Positions 1 through 8,365 of a stretch of 64,000 nucleotides of DNA are shown here, one piece after another. The DNA is from Geodermatophilus sabuli (lineage in GTDB: Bacteria > Actinomycetota > Actinomycetes > Mycobacteriales > Geodermatophilaceae). Under the pieces are notes generated by a model. That model was given only the letters and a program-made list of their open reading frames with translations. It was not told the DNA's origin and did no database searches. The stretch is taken from NCBI RefSeq assembly GCF_900215145.1, contig NZ_OBDO01000001.1, positions 248,001 to 312,000 of the forward strand, read 5' to 3'. A program made the position numbers and the translations under genes. Each line of letters begins with the position of its first letter. The first letter of the stretch is position 1.

Positions 1-1042
1 CGCCGCCGCCGTAGCGGGTGACGTGCCGTGGGCGGTCGTGGTTGGACAACACCCAGCAGGCCGGCGCCGGCGTCCCGGCCACGGTGGCCAGCGAGTGGTC
101 GACGGCGTCGCGCAGGTCGTCGACGTCCCAGTCGGCCGTCAGCAGCTTGAAGTTGAACGCCAGCTGCAGCTCGTCGGGGCGCAGGTACCTGGCGAGTCGG
201 TCGTCGTCGGACACCCACACCTCGCCGACGGCCATCGCGCCGGGGTACTCGTCGAGCACCGCCCGGATGTGCCGGTGCACCGCGTGCACGCCGTCGTCGT
301 CGAAGCGGTGGTCACCGGGGCCGTGGTCGTCGAGCAGGCCGGTGTCCTCCATCGGCTGCATGTCGGGCAGGCCGGCGGGCTTGGCCATGCCGTGCGCGAC
401 GTCGATCCGGAAGCCGTCGACGCCGCGGTCCAGCCAGAAGCGCATCGTCGTCTCGAGGTCGGCGAGCACCTCGGGGTTCGTGAAGTCCAGGTCCGGCTGC
501 TCGGGGGCGAACAGGTGCAGGTACCACTGGCCGTCGGCCACCCGGGTCCACGACGGCCCGCCGAAGACCGAGGGCCAGTTGTTCGGCGGCTCGGCACCGT
601 CCGGGCTGCGGCCGTCGCGGAACAGGTACCGCGCCCGCTCCGGGGAGCCCGGGGCCGCGGCCAGCGCCGCCCGGAACCACTCGTGCTGGTGGGAGCTGTG
701 GTTGGGCACCAGGTCGACGGTCACCCGGATGCCGGCGGCGTGCGCCTCGGCCAGCAGGGCGTCGAACTCGGCGAGGTCCCCGAAGGTCGGCTCCACGTCG
801 CGGGGGTCGGCCACGTCGTACCCGTGGTCGGCCATCGGCGAGGGGTAGAACGGCGTGATCCACAGGGCGTCGACGCCGAGCTCCACCAGGTGCGGCAAGT
901 GCGCCCGGATGCCGGCGAGGTCGCCGACGCCGTCGCCGTTCCCGTCGGCGAAGCTGCGGATGTAGACCTGGTAGAAGACCGCGTCCCGCCACCAGTCGGG
1001 GCCGGTCGAGCGGGCAGCGGGCAGGGATCGGTCCGGGTCCAC
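1..1042 (-). CDS. alpha-glucosidase / GH13 alpha-amylase family protein (3' end off the window)
   Basis: A glycoside hydrolase of family 13, most like actinobacterial alpha-glucosidases that release glucose from alpha-1,4 or alpha-1,6 oligosaccharides. About 347 residues are visible; the C-terminus lies beyond the left edge. The N-terminus carries the family signature WWRDAVFYQVYIRSF. Further on come DLVPNHSSHQHEWF (region I), GFRIDVAHGMAK with the nucleophile Asp, GEVWV with the acid Glu, and NHDRPRH with the third carboxylate. The GTG start gives MDPDRSLPAARSTGPDWW; no better in-frame start was seen. A palindromic repeat separates it from glbO on the same strand. In M. tuberculosis, as I remember the map, aglA is also next to glbO. 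The exact substrate cannot be set from sequence. Confidence 0.88.
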   Translation of the reverse strand, partial: MDPDRSLPAARSTGPDWWRDAVFYQVYIRSFADGNGDGVGDLAGIRAHLPHLVELGVDALWITPFYPSPMADHGYDVADPRDVEPTFGDLAEFDALLAEAHAAGIRVTVDLVPNHSSHQHEWFRAALAAAPGSPERARYLFRDGRSPDGAEPPNNWPSVFGGPSWTRVADGQWYLHLFAPEQPDLDFTNPEVLADLETTMRFWLDRGVDGFRIDVAHGMAKPAGLPDMQPMEDTGLLDDHGPGDHRFDDDGVHAVHRHIRAVLDEYPGAMAVGEVWVSDDDRLARYLRPDELQLAFNFKLLTADWDVDDLRDAVDHSLATVAGTPAPACWVLSNHDRPRHVTRYGGG

Positions 1043-1070
1043 CGGGCTCCTCGGGGTCGTGCGGGTGTCC

Positions 1071-1126
1071 GGCCCCGTCCAGAGGCTCGCCGCGAGCGTG
1101 CGAGCGGTGCGGAGGACGGGGTCCTT
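1071..1126 (-). repeat. stop-proximal palindromic element, GTCC subtype
   Basis: Read on the minus strand, the glbO stop TGA is followed by two bases and then AAGGACCCCGTCC. The other arm is GGACGGGGCC, and a GC-rich inner hairpin lies between. It matches the family found after many genes in this window and probably ends glbO transcription or protects the mRNA end. There is no U-tract. Confidence 0.7.
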
Positions 1127-1128
1127 GT

Positions 1129-1527
1129 TCAGCGGTTCTGCATGCTGTGGGCGGCCATCTCCAGGTAACCCCACAGCGTCGCGTCGTGCTCGGCGGAGAG
1201 CTCCAGGGAGTCCACGGCGTCGCGCATGTGGGCCAGCCAGGCGTCGCGCTCGGCGGGGCCGATCGCGAACGGCGCGTGCCGCATGCGCAGCCGGGGGTGG
1301 CCGCGCTGCTCGGAGTAGGTCGTCGGACCGCCCCAGTACTGCTCCAGGAACCCGCGCAGCCGGGTCTCCGCGCCCTCCCAGTCGTCCTGCGGGTAGAGCG
1401 GGGCCAGCACCGGGTCGGTGCGCACCCCGGCGTAGAAGCGGGCCACCAGCCGCCGGAAGGTCGGCTCGCCACCGACCTCGTCGTAGAACGTCCGGGCCGA
1501 GGGCAGGGACCGGCTGGGCTGGCTCAT
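1129..1527 (-). CDS. glbO: group II truncated hemoglobin (GlbO-like)
   Basis: A 132-residue 2-on-2 globin that binds heme and is thought to handle O2 and NO chemistry in the cytoplasm. Visible landmarks are the CD-region [11 protein letters not shown] with a Tyr, [19 protein letters not shown], and RLRMRHAPF with the proximal His. The TrHbII-type Trp sits in ERDAWLAHM. The sequence closely resembles mycobacterial GlbO as I remember it. The ATG overlaps the stop of the upstream MFS gene by 4 bp (ATGA), so the two are probably translated together. A palindromic element follows its stop. Identity is firm; the physiological role is known only from the family. Confidence 0.93.
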   Translation of the reverse strand: MSQPSRSLPSARTFYDEVGGEPTFRRLVARFYAGVRTDPVLAPLYPQDDWEGAETRLRGFLEQYWGGPTTYSEQRGHPRLRMRHAPFAIGPAERDAWLAHMRDAVDSLELSAEHDATLWGYLEMAAHSMQNR

Positions 1528-2759
1528 GACACCGATCGTCCCGCAGGCCCGGCGCCCGCTGCCACGTGACCCTGCGTACGTCGGTAGGCCAGCAGCGGCG
1601 GGACGACGGCGACCACGCCCACCGCGCCGAGCAGCGCCCACACCCCGGCGGCCGGCAGCCCCTCGGCCGCCAGCCCCGCGACGAGCACCCCGAGCCCCTG
1701 GACGCCGTACAGCCCGCTGGCCGCCACCCCGAAGGCGCGGCCGCGGTAGGCGGCCGGCACGGCCTGGACGAAGGCGACGTTGAGCGGGATGACCCACGCC
1801 GCGCCGAGTCCCGCCACGAACGTGAGCGCGACGACCACCGCGTAGACCCCGCGGCCCGGACCGGCCCACGCGGCGACGAGCCCGGCGGCCACGACGGGCA
1901 CCAGGGACAGCAGCACCAGGGCCGGCACCAGCCGCTCGCGACGGTCCTGGGTGATCGTGCGGGCCACCAGCAGCCCGCCGATGGTGACGCCCAGCGGGTT
2001 GGCCGCCAGCAGCAGGCCGACCTGGGTGGCGCCCTCGCCCAGTCCGTCGACGAAGGGCGCCACGATGCCCTCGGGGGCGTTGGCGAACAGGGTGCCGACC
2101 CAGGTGAGCGCGATGATCGCCCGCAGCCGAGGGGCGCGGGCGATCAGCCGCAGCCCCTCGCCGGTACCCCGCCACACCGATCGCGTGGCGCCGTCCTGAC
2201 CGTCGTCGGGAGCCGGGCGCGGCTGCAGCCGGGCGCGCAGCCAGCAGGCCGACGCGACGAAGGTGGCGGCGTCGAGCAGCAGCACCGCCGAGGGGCTCAG
2301 CAGTGCCACCAGGATCCCGCCGAGCAGGAACCCGGTCATCTGGGCCACCTGCGAGCCGATGTTGGTCAGCGACGTGGCCACCGCGTACCGGTCGCCGTCG
2401 AGCACGTCGGCCATGAGCGCCGAGCGGGCCGACTCGAACGGTGGTGCGCACAGCGCGACGAGGAGCAGCAGGGCCAGCAGCACACCGAGCGGGGTGCCGG
2501 GGATCGCCATCCCCGCGACCAGCAGCGCCCGGACGACGTCGGTGGCGATGAGCACCCGGTGGCGGGGCAGCCGGTCGGCCAGGGTCGACAGCAGCGGCCC
2601 ACCGACCAGCCACGGCAGGTAGCTGATGGCGAAGGTGATCGCCGAGAGCAGGGGGGAGGAGGTGCGCTGGTAGACCAGGACGGTCAGCGCGACGCGGGCG
2701 AGCTCGTCGCCGATGGTCGACAGCAGGTAGCTGCCGGCGAGCGGCCGGAACTCCCGCAC
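1524..2759 (-). CDS. MFS transporter
   Basis: A 411-residue major facilitator protein with about 12 hydrophobic segments. It resembles the NarK/enterobactin-exporter-like drug efflux group ([27 protein letters not shown] at the N-terminus, then [21 protein letters not shown]). The substrate is unknown. The start is uncertain: GTG at 2759 gives [11 protein letters not shown] with a GTGAGG-like ribosome site upstream. The frame stays open upstream into mscS, but I saw no convincing ATG or GTG there. Its stop overlaps the glbO ATG by 4 bp, which suggests an mscS-MFS-glbO transcription unit. Confidence 0.8.
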   Translation of the reverse strand: MREFRPLAGSYLLSTIGDELARVALTVLVYQRTSSPLLSAITFAISYLPWLVGGPLLSTLADRLPRHRVLIATDVVRALLVAGMAIPGTPLGVLLALLLLVALCAPPFESARSALMADVLDGDRYAVATSLTNIGSQVAQMTGFLLGGILVALLSPSAVLLLDAATFVASACWLRARLQPRPAPDDGQDGATRSVWRGTGEGLRLIARAPRLRAIIALTWVGTLFANAPEGIVAPFVDGLGEGATQVGLLLAANPLGVTIGGLLVARTITQDRRERLVPALVLLSLVPVVAAGLVAAWAGPGRGVYAVVVALTFVAGLGAAWVIPLNVAFVQAVPAAYRGRAFGVAASGLYGVQGLGVLVAGLAAEGLPAAGVWALLGAVGVVAVVPPLLAYRRTQGHVAAGAGPAGRSVS

Positions 2760-2836
2760 GGCGAAGACCTCACGGAAGGTCGCCGGGCGGTTCCGCGCGT
2801 CGCCGGCCGGGCGCGGGCCCGCCGGCGCACCCCCGC

Positions 2837-3853
2837 TCAGCGGACCCCTGACCCGGTGCCGGACGCCGCGCTGAGCAGCGGCAGCGGGGTGCGGATGCCC
2901 TCTGCCACGAACCGCTCCTTCAGCCGCATGCGCAGTTCGCGGCCGACCCGCCACTGGTCGGCGTTGGTGCTGCGGACCTGCAGTCGCATGAAGACGCCCT
3001 CCGAGGTGATCTGCTCGACGCCGAGGGACTCCGGCGCCGCCAGCAGCGCGGGCACCCACTCCTCCTCGGCGTACATCTCGTCGGCCACCTCCTGCATGAT
3101 CGTCCGACACCGCTCCAGGTCGGTGTCGTGGGCGACCGGCATGTCGATGACCACCTGCGCGTAACCCTGGCTCTTGTTGCCCACCCGCAGGATCTCGCCG
3201 TTGCGGGCGTACCAGACCACGCCGTTCACGTCGCGCAGCCGGGTGATGCGCAGGCCGACCGCCTCGACGGTGCCGCTGGCCTCACCCAGGTCGACGACGT
3301 CGCCGACCCCGTACTGGTCCTCCAGGATGATGCCGATCCCGGCGATGAAGTCCTTCACCAGGTTCTGCGCTCCGAAGCCCAGGGCGACGCCCACCACGCC
3401 GGCGCTGGCCAGGATCGGCGCCAGGTTGATGCCGAGCTCGCCGAGCACGAGCACCACGGCGATGCCGAGCACTCCGATCGAGGCGAAGGAGCGCAGCGCC
3501 GAGCCGATGGCCTCGGCCCGCTGCGTGCGGCGGGCGGCGAGCTGGTCGAGGGCGTCGCCCTGTGCGGTGGCGCGAGCGCGCCGTCCCCGCAGGATCGAGG
3601 GGACGGCGCCGGTGGCGGTGCGCTCGGTCAGCCGGCGGATGGCGCGGTGGGCCAGGTACCGGACCAGCGTGGCGAGCACGACGATCAGCAGGATCTTCGC
3701 CGGCTTGGCGATCAGGGCCTGCGCGTTCTCGGCCAGCCAGTCCATCCCGAACCAGTCGTAGACCTGCTGGCAGAGCCAGTAGTCGGCGCAGTCGGGGACG
3801 GACCCGGCCAGGCCGTCGTCGGCAGCAGCGAGTACGGACGGTGAAGCAGTCAT
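2837..3853 (-). CDS. mscS: MscS-family small-conductance mechanosensitive channel
   Basis: A 338-residue membrane protein that opens under membrane tension to release osmolytes. It has a hydrophobic helix near residues 45-65 (ILLIVVLATLVRYLAH) and a pore/beta-domain core with the family signature GVVGVALGFGAQNLVKDF followed by EDQYGVGDVVDLGEASGTVE. The C-terminus continues with a cytoplasmic alpha/beta domain. The ATG (MTASPSVLAAADD) was chosen because residues upstream do not look like family sequence. It is divergently arranged from the solute-binding lipoprotein across 239 bp. Similar proteins of about 300-370 residues are common in actinobacteria. Confidence 0.9.
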   Translation of the reverse strand: MTASPSVLAAADDGLAGSVPDCADYWLCQQVYDWFGMDWLAENAQALIAKPAKILLIVVLATLVRYLAHRAIRRLTERTATGAVPSILRGRRARATAQGDALDQLAARRTQRAEAIGSALRSFASIGVLGIAVVLVLGELGINLAPILASAGVVGVALGFGAQNLVKDFIAGIGIILEDQYGVGDVVDLGEASGTVEAVGLRITRLRDVNGVVWYARNGEILRVGNKSQGYAQVVIDMPVAHDTDLERCRTIMQEVADEMYAEEEWVPALLAAPESLGVEQITSEGVFMRLQVRSTNADQWRVGRELRMRLKERFVAEGIRTPLPLLSAASGTGSGVR

Positions 3854-3994
3854 CACGGAAATACTCTCAGGTTCGGCGCCCGGAAGGGGATCTCTTCCCG
3901 GCCCGTCACGGCGCCGGTCACGCCGGTGCGAGGCCTCGGGGCCACGGTCCGATACCGGACCGGGCACGAACGGGTAAAGGGTCCGGTCGGCGTG

Positions 3995-4023
3995 TTGACG
4001 TGTCTCGGACGACGACCTAGCGT
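3995..4023 (+). promoter_or_regulatory. SigA-like promoter for the solute-binding lipoprotein gene
   Basis: TTGACG at 3995-4000, a 17-base spacer, then TAGCGT at 4018-4023. This is a good housekeeping-type -35/-10 pair and would give a leader of about 60 nt before the GTG at 4093. The same TAGCGT -10 hexamer appears upstream of several other genes here. Confidence 0.6.
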
Positions 4024-4092
4024 CCGCCGCCGACCATCCGTCGGGGACGCGGTCGACACACGCCCCGACATGCAACAGCTCCTGGAGGACCA

Positions 4093-5070
4093 GTGCGTCG
4101 TACCGTGATCAGCCTCACCCTCGCCGGCGCCATGGCGCTGGCCGCGTGTGGAGGCGGGGACGAGGAGTCCGGCAGCGGGGGCGGCGGTGGCGAGGGCGGC
4201 GGCCTGACCTCCATCCGCGTGGGCGCGATCCCGATCGTCGACGTCGCCCCGCTCTACCTCGGCATCCAGCAGGGCATCTTCGAGGACGCCGGCCTGGAGG
4301 TGGAGCCCTTCCTCGCCCAGGGCGGCGCGGCGATCGTGCCGGCGGTCGTGAACGGTGAGGCGCAGTTCGGCTTCTCCAACATCACCAGCCTGCTGCAGGC
4401 CACGGGGCGCGGTGTCCCGCTGGCGCTGGTCGCCGCGGGCCCGGGTGCCACCGGCAACCTCGAGGACGACTTCGCCGCCGTCGTCGTCCCGGCCGACAGC
4501 CCCGTCCAGAGCGCCGCCGACCTGCCCGGCCTGCGGGTGGCGATCAACTCGATCAACAACATCAGCGACACCGTCGTCCGCGAGAGCGTCCGGCAGGCCG
4601 GCGGCGACCCGACCACCATCGAGTTCGTCGAGATCCCCTTCCCCGACATGGTGGCCGCGGTCAGCACCGGGCAGGTCGACGCCGCGTTCGCCGTCGAGCC
4701 GACGGCGACCGCCGGCGAGGCCGCGGGCCTGCGCCGGGTCTCGTTCCCCTACGTCGAGACCGACGACGACCTGACGGTGGCCGGGTACTTCACCTCCGAC
4801 CAGTACGCGGCGGAGAACCCCGACGTCGTCGAGTCCTTCACCGAGGCGATGGTCGAGGCCCAGGAGTACGCCCAGGCCAACCCCGACCAGGTCCGCGCCG
4901 TGCTCGGCGAGTACACCCAGATCTCGCCGGAGATCGCCCAGGAGCTGACGCTGCCCACCTTCCAGAGCGAGATCAACCGCGAGTCGGTCGAGCTGCTGCT
5001 CCAGCTGGGTGAGCAGGACGGGATCATCGAGGGCGAGGTCGAGCTGGACCAGCTCTACTTCGAGAACTGA
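4093..5070 (+). CDS. NMT1/THI5-like ABC transporter substrate-binding lipoprotein (orphan)
   Basis: A 325-residue exported lipoprotein. The signal peptide ends in a lipobox MALAAC (Cys19), followed by a Gly/Ser-rich linker. The mature domain is of the NMT1/SsuA type that binds thiamine precursors, nitrate, sulfonates or taurine. Visible motifs are IPIVDVAPLYLGIQQGIFEDAGLEVE, then GEAQFGFSNITSLL, then GQVDAAFAVEPTATAGEAAGL. The GTG start has a CTGGAGGA ribosome site. No permease or ATPase gene lies nearby, so its partner transporter must be elsewhere or lost. The ligand cannot be told. A five-copy tandem repeat array begins directly after its stop. Confidence 0.85.
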   Translation: MRRTVISLTLAGAMALAACGGGDEESGSGGGGGEGGGLTSIRVGAIPIVDVAPLYLGIQQGIFEDAGLEVEPFLAQGGAAIVPAVVNGEAQFGFSNITSLLQATGRGVPLALVAAGPGATGNLEDDFAAVVVPADSPVQSAADLPGLRVAINSINNISDTVVRESVRQAGGDPTTIEFVEIPFPDMVAAVSTGQVDAAFAVEPTATAGEAAGLRRVSFPYVETDDDLTVAGYFTSDQYAAENPDVVESFTEAMVEAQEYAQANPDQVRAVLGEYTQISPEIAQELTLPTFQSEINRESVELLLQLGEQDGIIEGEVELDQLYFEN

Positions 5071-5071
5071 G

Positions 5072-5398
5072 AAAGGACCCCCTGCCCCCCGCCGCTCGCG
5101 AGCTCGCGGCGGGGCCCTGCAGGGGGGCCAGGAGCCGAGGGGTGACCCCCTGCCCGCCGCCGCTCGCGAGCTCGCGGCGGGTCCCTGCAGGGGGCCAGGA
5201 GCCGAGGGGTGACCCCCTGCCCCCCGCCACTCGCGAGTTGGCGGCGGGTCCCTGCAGGGGGCCAGGAGCCGAGGGGTGACCCCCTGCCCGCCGCCACTTG
5301 CGAGCTGGCGGCGGGGCCCTGCAGGGGGCCAGGAGCCGAGGGGTGACCCCCTGCCCGCCGCCGCTCGCGAGCTGGCGGCGGGACCCTGCAGGGGGCCG
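5072..5398 (+). repeat. tandem array: five copies of a 67-bp palindromic element
   Basis: Copies begin with GACCCCCTGCC at about 5077, 5144, 5211, 5278 and 5345, a 67-bp period (the first unit is 1 bp longer). Each unit has an outer stem CCCCCTGC/GCAGGGGG and an inner palindrome around CTCGCGAGCTCGCGG, with small variations. Units are joined by AGGAGCCGAGGGGT. The array begins 2 bp after the lipoprotein stop. It is a local expansion of the stop-proximal element family found once at other sites in the window. Confidence 0.9.
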
Positions 5399-5401
5399 AC
5401 G

Positions 5402-5444
5402 CCGGGCCCCGTGCCCCTCCTCGGCGGAGGGGCACGGGGCCCGG
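5402..5444. terminator. bidirectional hairpin terminator
   Basis: A perfect 19-bp stem (5402-5420 with 5426-5444) and a 5-base loop. It lies between the tandem array and the stop codon of the convergent S9 peptidase gene at 5450. There is no U-tract, which is usual for high-GC actinobacteria. Confidence 0.75.
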
Positions 5445-5449
5445 TGCGT

Positions 5450-7537
5450 TCAGGCGGTCAGGCCGGTGTGGGCGGCGAGGAACGCCAGCTGGTCGGCGGC
5501 CAGCCCGACGGTGCGGCTGACCGCGCGGGCGCCGTGGCCCACCTCGGTCTCCCGGCGCAGCAGGACCGGCGCCGGCGCGGTGGTCGCGTGCTGCAGCGCC
5601 GCGGCGAGCTTGCGGGCGTGCAGCGGGTCGACCCGGGTGTCGGACTCGAACGTCGTGAACAGCACCGCCGGGTAGGCGGTGCCCTCGGTCACCCGGTGGT
5701 AGGGCGAGTACCCCAACAGCCAGCCGAGCTCGGTCGGGTCCTCGGCGGTGCCGTACTCGTCGTTCCAGGTGCGGCCCAGGCCGAAGCGCTCGTACCGGAC
5801 CATGTCCAGCAGCGGCGCGCTGCAGACGACGGCGGCGACCAGGTCGGGCCGCTGGGTGAGGGTGGCGCCGACCAGCAGGCCGCCGTTGGACCCGCCCATC
5901 ACCGCCAGCTGCCCGGGTGTCGTCCAGCCCTGCGCGACGAGGTGCTCACCGGCGGCGGCGAAGTCGTCGAACACGTTCTGCTTCCGCTCCCGCATGCCGG
6001 CCCGGTGCCACTCCTCGCCGTGCTCGGAGCCGCCGCGCAGGTTCGCCACGGCCCACACGCCCCCGGCGGCCACCCACGCCAGCGCCTGCGCGGTGTAGGC
6101 GGGGGTGAGGGAGACGTTGAAGCCGCCGTAGCCGTACAGCACGGCCGGACGCGGCGTGTCGGGGGTGCCGTTCCCGGAGAGCACGAACAGGTGCACCGAC
6201 GTCCCGTCGGCCGAGGTCGCGTGCGTCTCCACGACCCGCACCGGTGGCACCTCACCGGCCACCGGCGCCTGCTCCCAGCCGGTCAGGGCCGACGGCTCGG
6301 CGGTGTCCCAGCGCAGCACCGACGGCGGGGTGGCGTAGTCGGTGAAGCCCACCCACGCGGTGCTGCCGCCCTCCGGCGGCGCGCTCACCCCCGAGACGCT
6401 GCCCGGGCGCAGGTCGGACACCTCGGCCACCCGGCCGGAGCCGTCCCCGGCCCACACCGACAGCCGGTCTGTGGCGTCGACCGAGTGCACGGCGAGCACC
6501 TGCAGGCCGCCGTCCGGGCCGTCGACGAGGGCGACGTCGGTGAGGACGCCGTCCTCCTGCTGCGGGACGACGTCGTGCCAGGCCTCCGGGGCCCAGGACG
6601 ACGGGTCGGCCGGGTCGGCGACCGCCAGCCGCCAGCGCGGGGTGCTGCGGTCCGACATCAGCCACAGCCGGCCGTCGCGGGCCACCCAGGCGGCGGTCTG
6701 GGCGTCGACGCCGACCTGGAGCTCGCGCAGGGTGGGCGGGTTCCCGGAGGCCTCGAGGTCGGCCAGCCACACGTCGTCCCGGGGCGCGGTGCCCACCGAG
6801 GCCGAGACGACCAGCCACCGGCCGTCCCGGCTGGTGTGCGCCCCGAAGTAGGTGGAGGGGTCGCTGCCCTCACCGTGCACCAGGACGTCGCCGTCCGGGT
6901 CGGCGCCCACCCGGTGGCGCCACACCCGCCGGTGGAACTGCTCCTCGCCGGCCGGCACGAGCTCGGGCGCCAGCCGGCGGACGTAGAACAGCTCCTCGCC
7001 GCCGGGCAGCCAGGCGACGGGGGAGTAGCGGCAGCGGTCGACCGGGCCGTCGAGCTGCTCGCCGGTGGCGACGTCCAGCACGTACAGCCGGGACTCCTCG
7101 TCGCCGCCGGTGGACAGCTGGTAGGCCAGCCGATCGCCCTCCCAGGACGGGGCCCAGGCGTCGAGGGTGGTGGTGCCGGAGGGGTCGACGGCCATGGGGT
7201 CCAGCAGCACCCGCTCGGTCCCGTCCGGCTCGCGGACCCGGAGGACGGCGTGCTCCTGGCCGGGGTCGCGGCGGGTGGAGAAGGCGCGGCCGGCCCGCCA
7301 CACGGGGACGCCGACGGCGCCGGCGTGCACGAGCTGCTCCAGGCGGGCGGCGAACCGGTCGCGCAGCGGCAGCGCGGACAGGACCTCGGCGGTCAGGGCG
7401 TCCTGGGCCTGGGTCCACTCGACCGTCCGCGGGTCGGCCGCGTCCTCCAGCCAGCGGTACGGATCGGCCACGGGGTGACCGTGCAGGTGCTCGACGAGGT
7501 CGAGCCGGGGGGCATCGGGATAGCGCACCCGCGCCAC
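5450..7537 (-). CDS. S9-family prolyl oligopeptidase / oligopeptidase
   Basis: A 695-residue serine peptidase of the prolyl oligopeptidase family, likely cytoplasmic because no signal peptide is seen. The N-terminus YPDAPRLDLVEHLHGHPVADPYRWLE is the usual entry into the beta-propeller. The C-terminal hydrolase domain has GYGGFNVSLTPAY and LRGGSEHGEEWH. Its catalytic Ser is in MGGSNGGLL, the Asp in FESDTRVDPLHA and the His in EVGHGARA. GTG at 7537 (MARVRYPD) was chosen as the start. Length fits the family (about 680-720). It is a single gene facing the HNH gene divergently and does not belong to the mycobacterial synteny block. Confidence 0.92.
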   Translation of the reverse strand: MARVRYPDAPRLDLVEHLHGHPVADPYRWLEDAADPRTVEWTQAQDALTAEVLSALPLRDRFAARLEQLVHAGAVGVPVWRAGRAFSTRRDPGQEHAVLRVREPDGTERVLLDPMAVDPSGTTTLDAWAPSWEGDRLAYQLSTGGDEESRLYVLDVATGEQLDGPVDRCRYSPVAWLPGGEELFYVRRLAPELVPAGEEQFHRRVWRHRVGADPDGDVLVHGEGSDPSTYFGAHTSRDGRWLVVSASVGTAPRDDVWLADLEASGNPPTLRELQVGVDAQTAAWVARDGRLWLMSDRSTPRWRLAVADPADPSSWAPEAWHDVVPQQEDGVLTDVALVDGPDGGLQVLAVHSVDATDRLSVWAGDGSGRVAEVSDLRPGSVSGVSAPPEGGSTAWVGFTDYATPPSVLRWDTAEPSALTGWEQAPVAGEVPPVRVVETHATSADGTSVHLFVLSGNGTPDTPRPAVLYGYGGFNVSLTPAYTAQALAWVAAGGVWAVANLRGGSEHGEEWHRAGMRERKQNVFDDFAAAGEHLVAQGWTTPGQLAVMGGSNGGLLVGATLTQRPDLVAAVVCSAPLLDMVRYERFGLGRTWNDEYGTAEDPTELGWLLGYSPYHRVTEGTAYPAVLFTTFESDTRVDPLHARKLAAALQHATTAPAPVLLRRETEVGHGARAVSRTVGLAADQLAFLAAHTGLTA

Positions 7538-7654
7538 GGTAACGACGCCGCCGTCGGTTCCCGAGAGCGCGCAGGCCCCCCTGCAGGCCAGAATGGGGGC
7601 GCCCACGGGTCGCACTGCACCCGGCGCGCGGCCCCGGGCGCTCGGAGGTGCCCC

Positions 7655-8257
7655 GTGCCGCGTCCTCACCACGGGTCGTCCGCAGGCCATCCAGGTCCGC
7701 GGCGCGACCCCCACTCCCCGCCGTCGCCGGCCCCCCCGCGGGTCACCAGCGCCGCCACCCTCCTGCTCAACGCCACGTACGAGCCGCTGTGCGTCGTCTC
7801 CAGCCGCCGCGCCATCGTGCTGGTGCTGGCGGAGAAGGCGGTGTCGGTGGACTGCGCGCAGGAGGAGGTGCACTCGGAGTCGGTGACCCTGCCGGTGCCC
7901 GTCGTGGTGCGGCTGACCCGCTACGTGCGGGTGCCCTACCCGGCGCAGGTGCCGCTGTCCCGGCGGGCGGTGTTCACCCGCGACGGGTCCATCTGCGTCT
8001 ACTGCGGGAGCTCGGCGACGAGCATCGACCACGTCGTCCCCCGCAGCCGCGGGGGGACCCACACCTGGGACAACGTCGTCGCCGCGTGCCGTCGCTGCAA
8101 CCACACCAAGGCCGACCGGTCGCTGGCCGAGCTGGGGTGGAAGCTGCCGAACCCGCCGCGCACGCCCAGCGGGGCGGCCTGGCGGCTGCTCGGTGCCCGC
8201 GCCGTCGACCCCCGCTGGCGGGAGTGGCTCGGCGTGCCCGAGAGCGTCAGTGCATGA
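7655..8257 (+). CDS. HNH endonuclease family protein
   Basis: A 200-residue protein with a C-terminal HNH nuclease domain: CVYCGSS, then IDHVVPRSRGGTHTWDNVVAACRRCNHTKADR, giving two CxxC metal-binding pairs and the His-Asn-His core. The N-terminal part LLLNATYEPLCVVSSRRAIVLVLAEKA is typical of the actinobacterial chromosomal HNH family (Rv2469c-like, from memory). GTG at 7655 has a GGAGG site 6 bases upstream. It adds about 30 Pro-rich residues before the conserved LLLNATYEP. The true start could be later, but I see no ATG/GTG/TTG closer in frame. Because its position is syntenic, it is unlikely to be a defence or homing gene. The substrate is unknown. Confidence 0.87.
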   Translation: MPRPHHGSSAGHPGPRRDPHSPPSPAPPRVTSAATLLLNATYEPLCVVSSRRAIVLVLAEKAVSVDCAQEEVHSESVTLPVPVVVRLTRYVRVPYPAQVPLSRRAVFTRDGSICVYCGSSATSIDHVVPRSRGGTHTWDNVVAACRRCNHTKADRSLAELGWKLPNPPRTPSGAAWRLLGARAVDPRWREWLGVPESVSA

Positions 8258-8286
8258 GAGGCCCCCTGCCCCCCGCCTCTCGTCGC

Positions 8287-8341
8287 AGGACCCCGTCTTC
8301 CCCACCCCTCGCGAGTTCGGGGCGGTGCCCGGGACGGGGCC
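8287..8341 (+). repeat. stop-proximal palindromic element (with a truncated second copy)
   Basis: After the HNH stop, a truncated CTGC-type element (GGCCCCCTGCCCCCCGCC, about 8260-8278) runs into a full GTCC-type one starting AGGACCCCGTC and ending GGGACGGGGCC. Two subtypes are nested here. The element ends just before the ribosome site of the next gene. Confidence 0.65.
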
Positions 8342-8365
8342 GGGCGGGGTCGTGAGGAGGCCCGC

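Noticed and set aside
5072-5398. Possible CRISPR array (regular 67-bp repeats)
   Set aside because: The whole unit repeats, including the linker, and no unique spacers or cas genes are present. The same unit occurs singly at gene ends elsewhere.
7655-8257. HNH endonuclease as part of a defence or homing system
   Set aside because: Its position matches the conserved actinobacterial block next to glbO/pepN, and no restriction, methylase or mobile partner is present.
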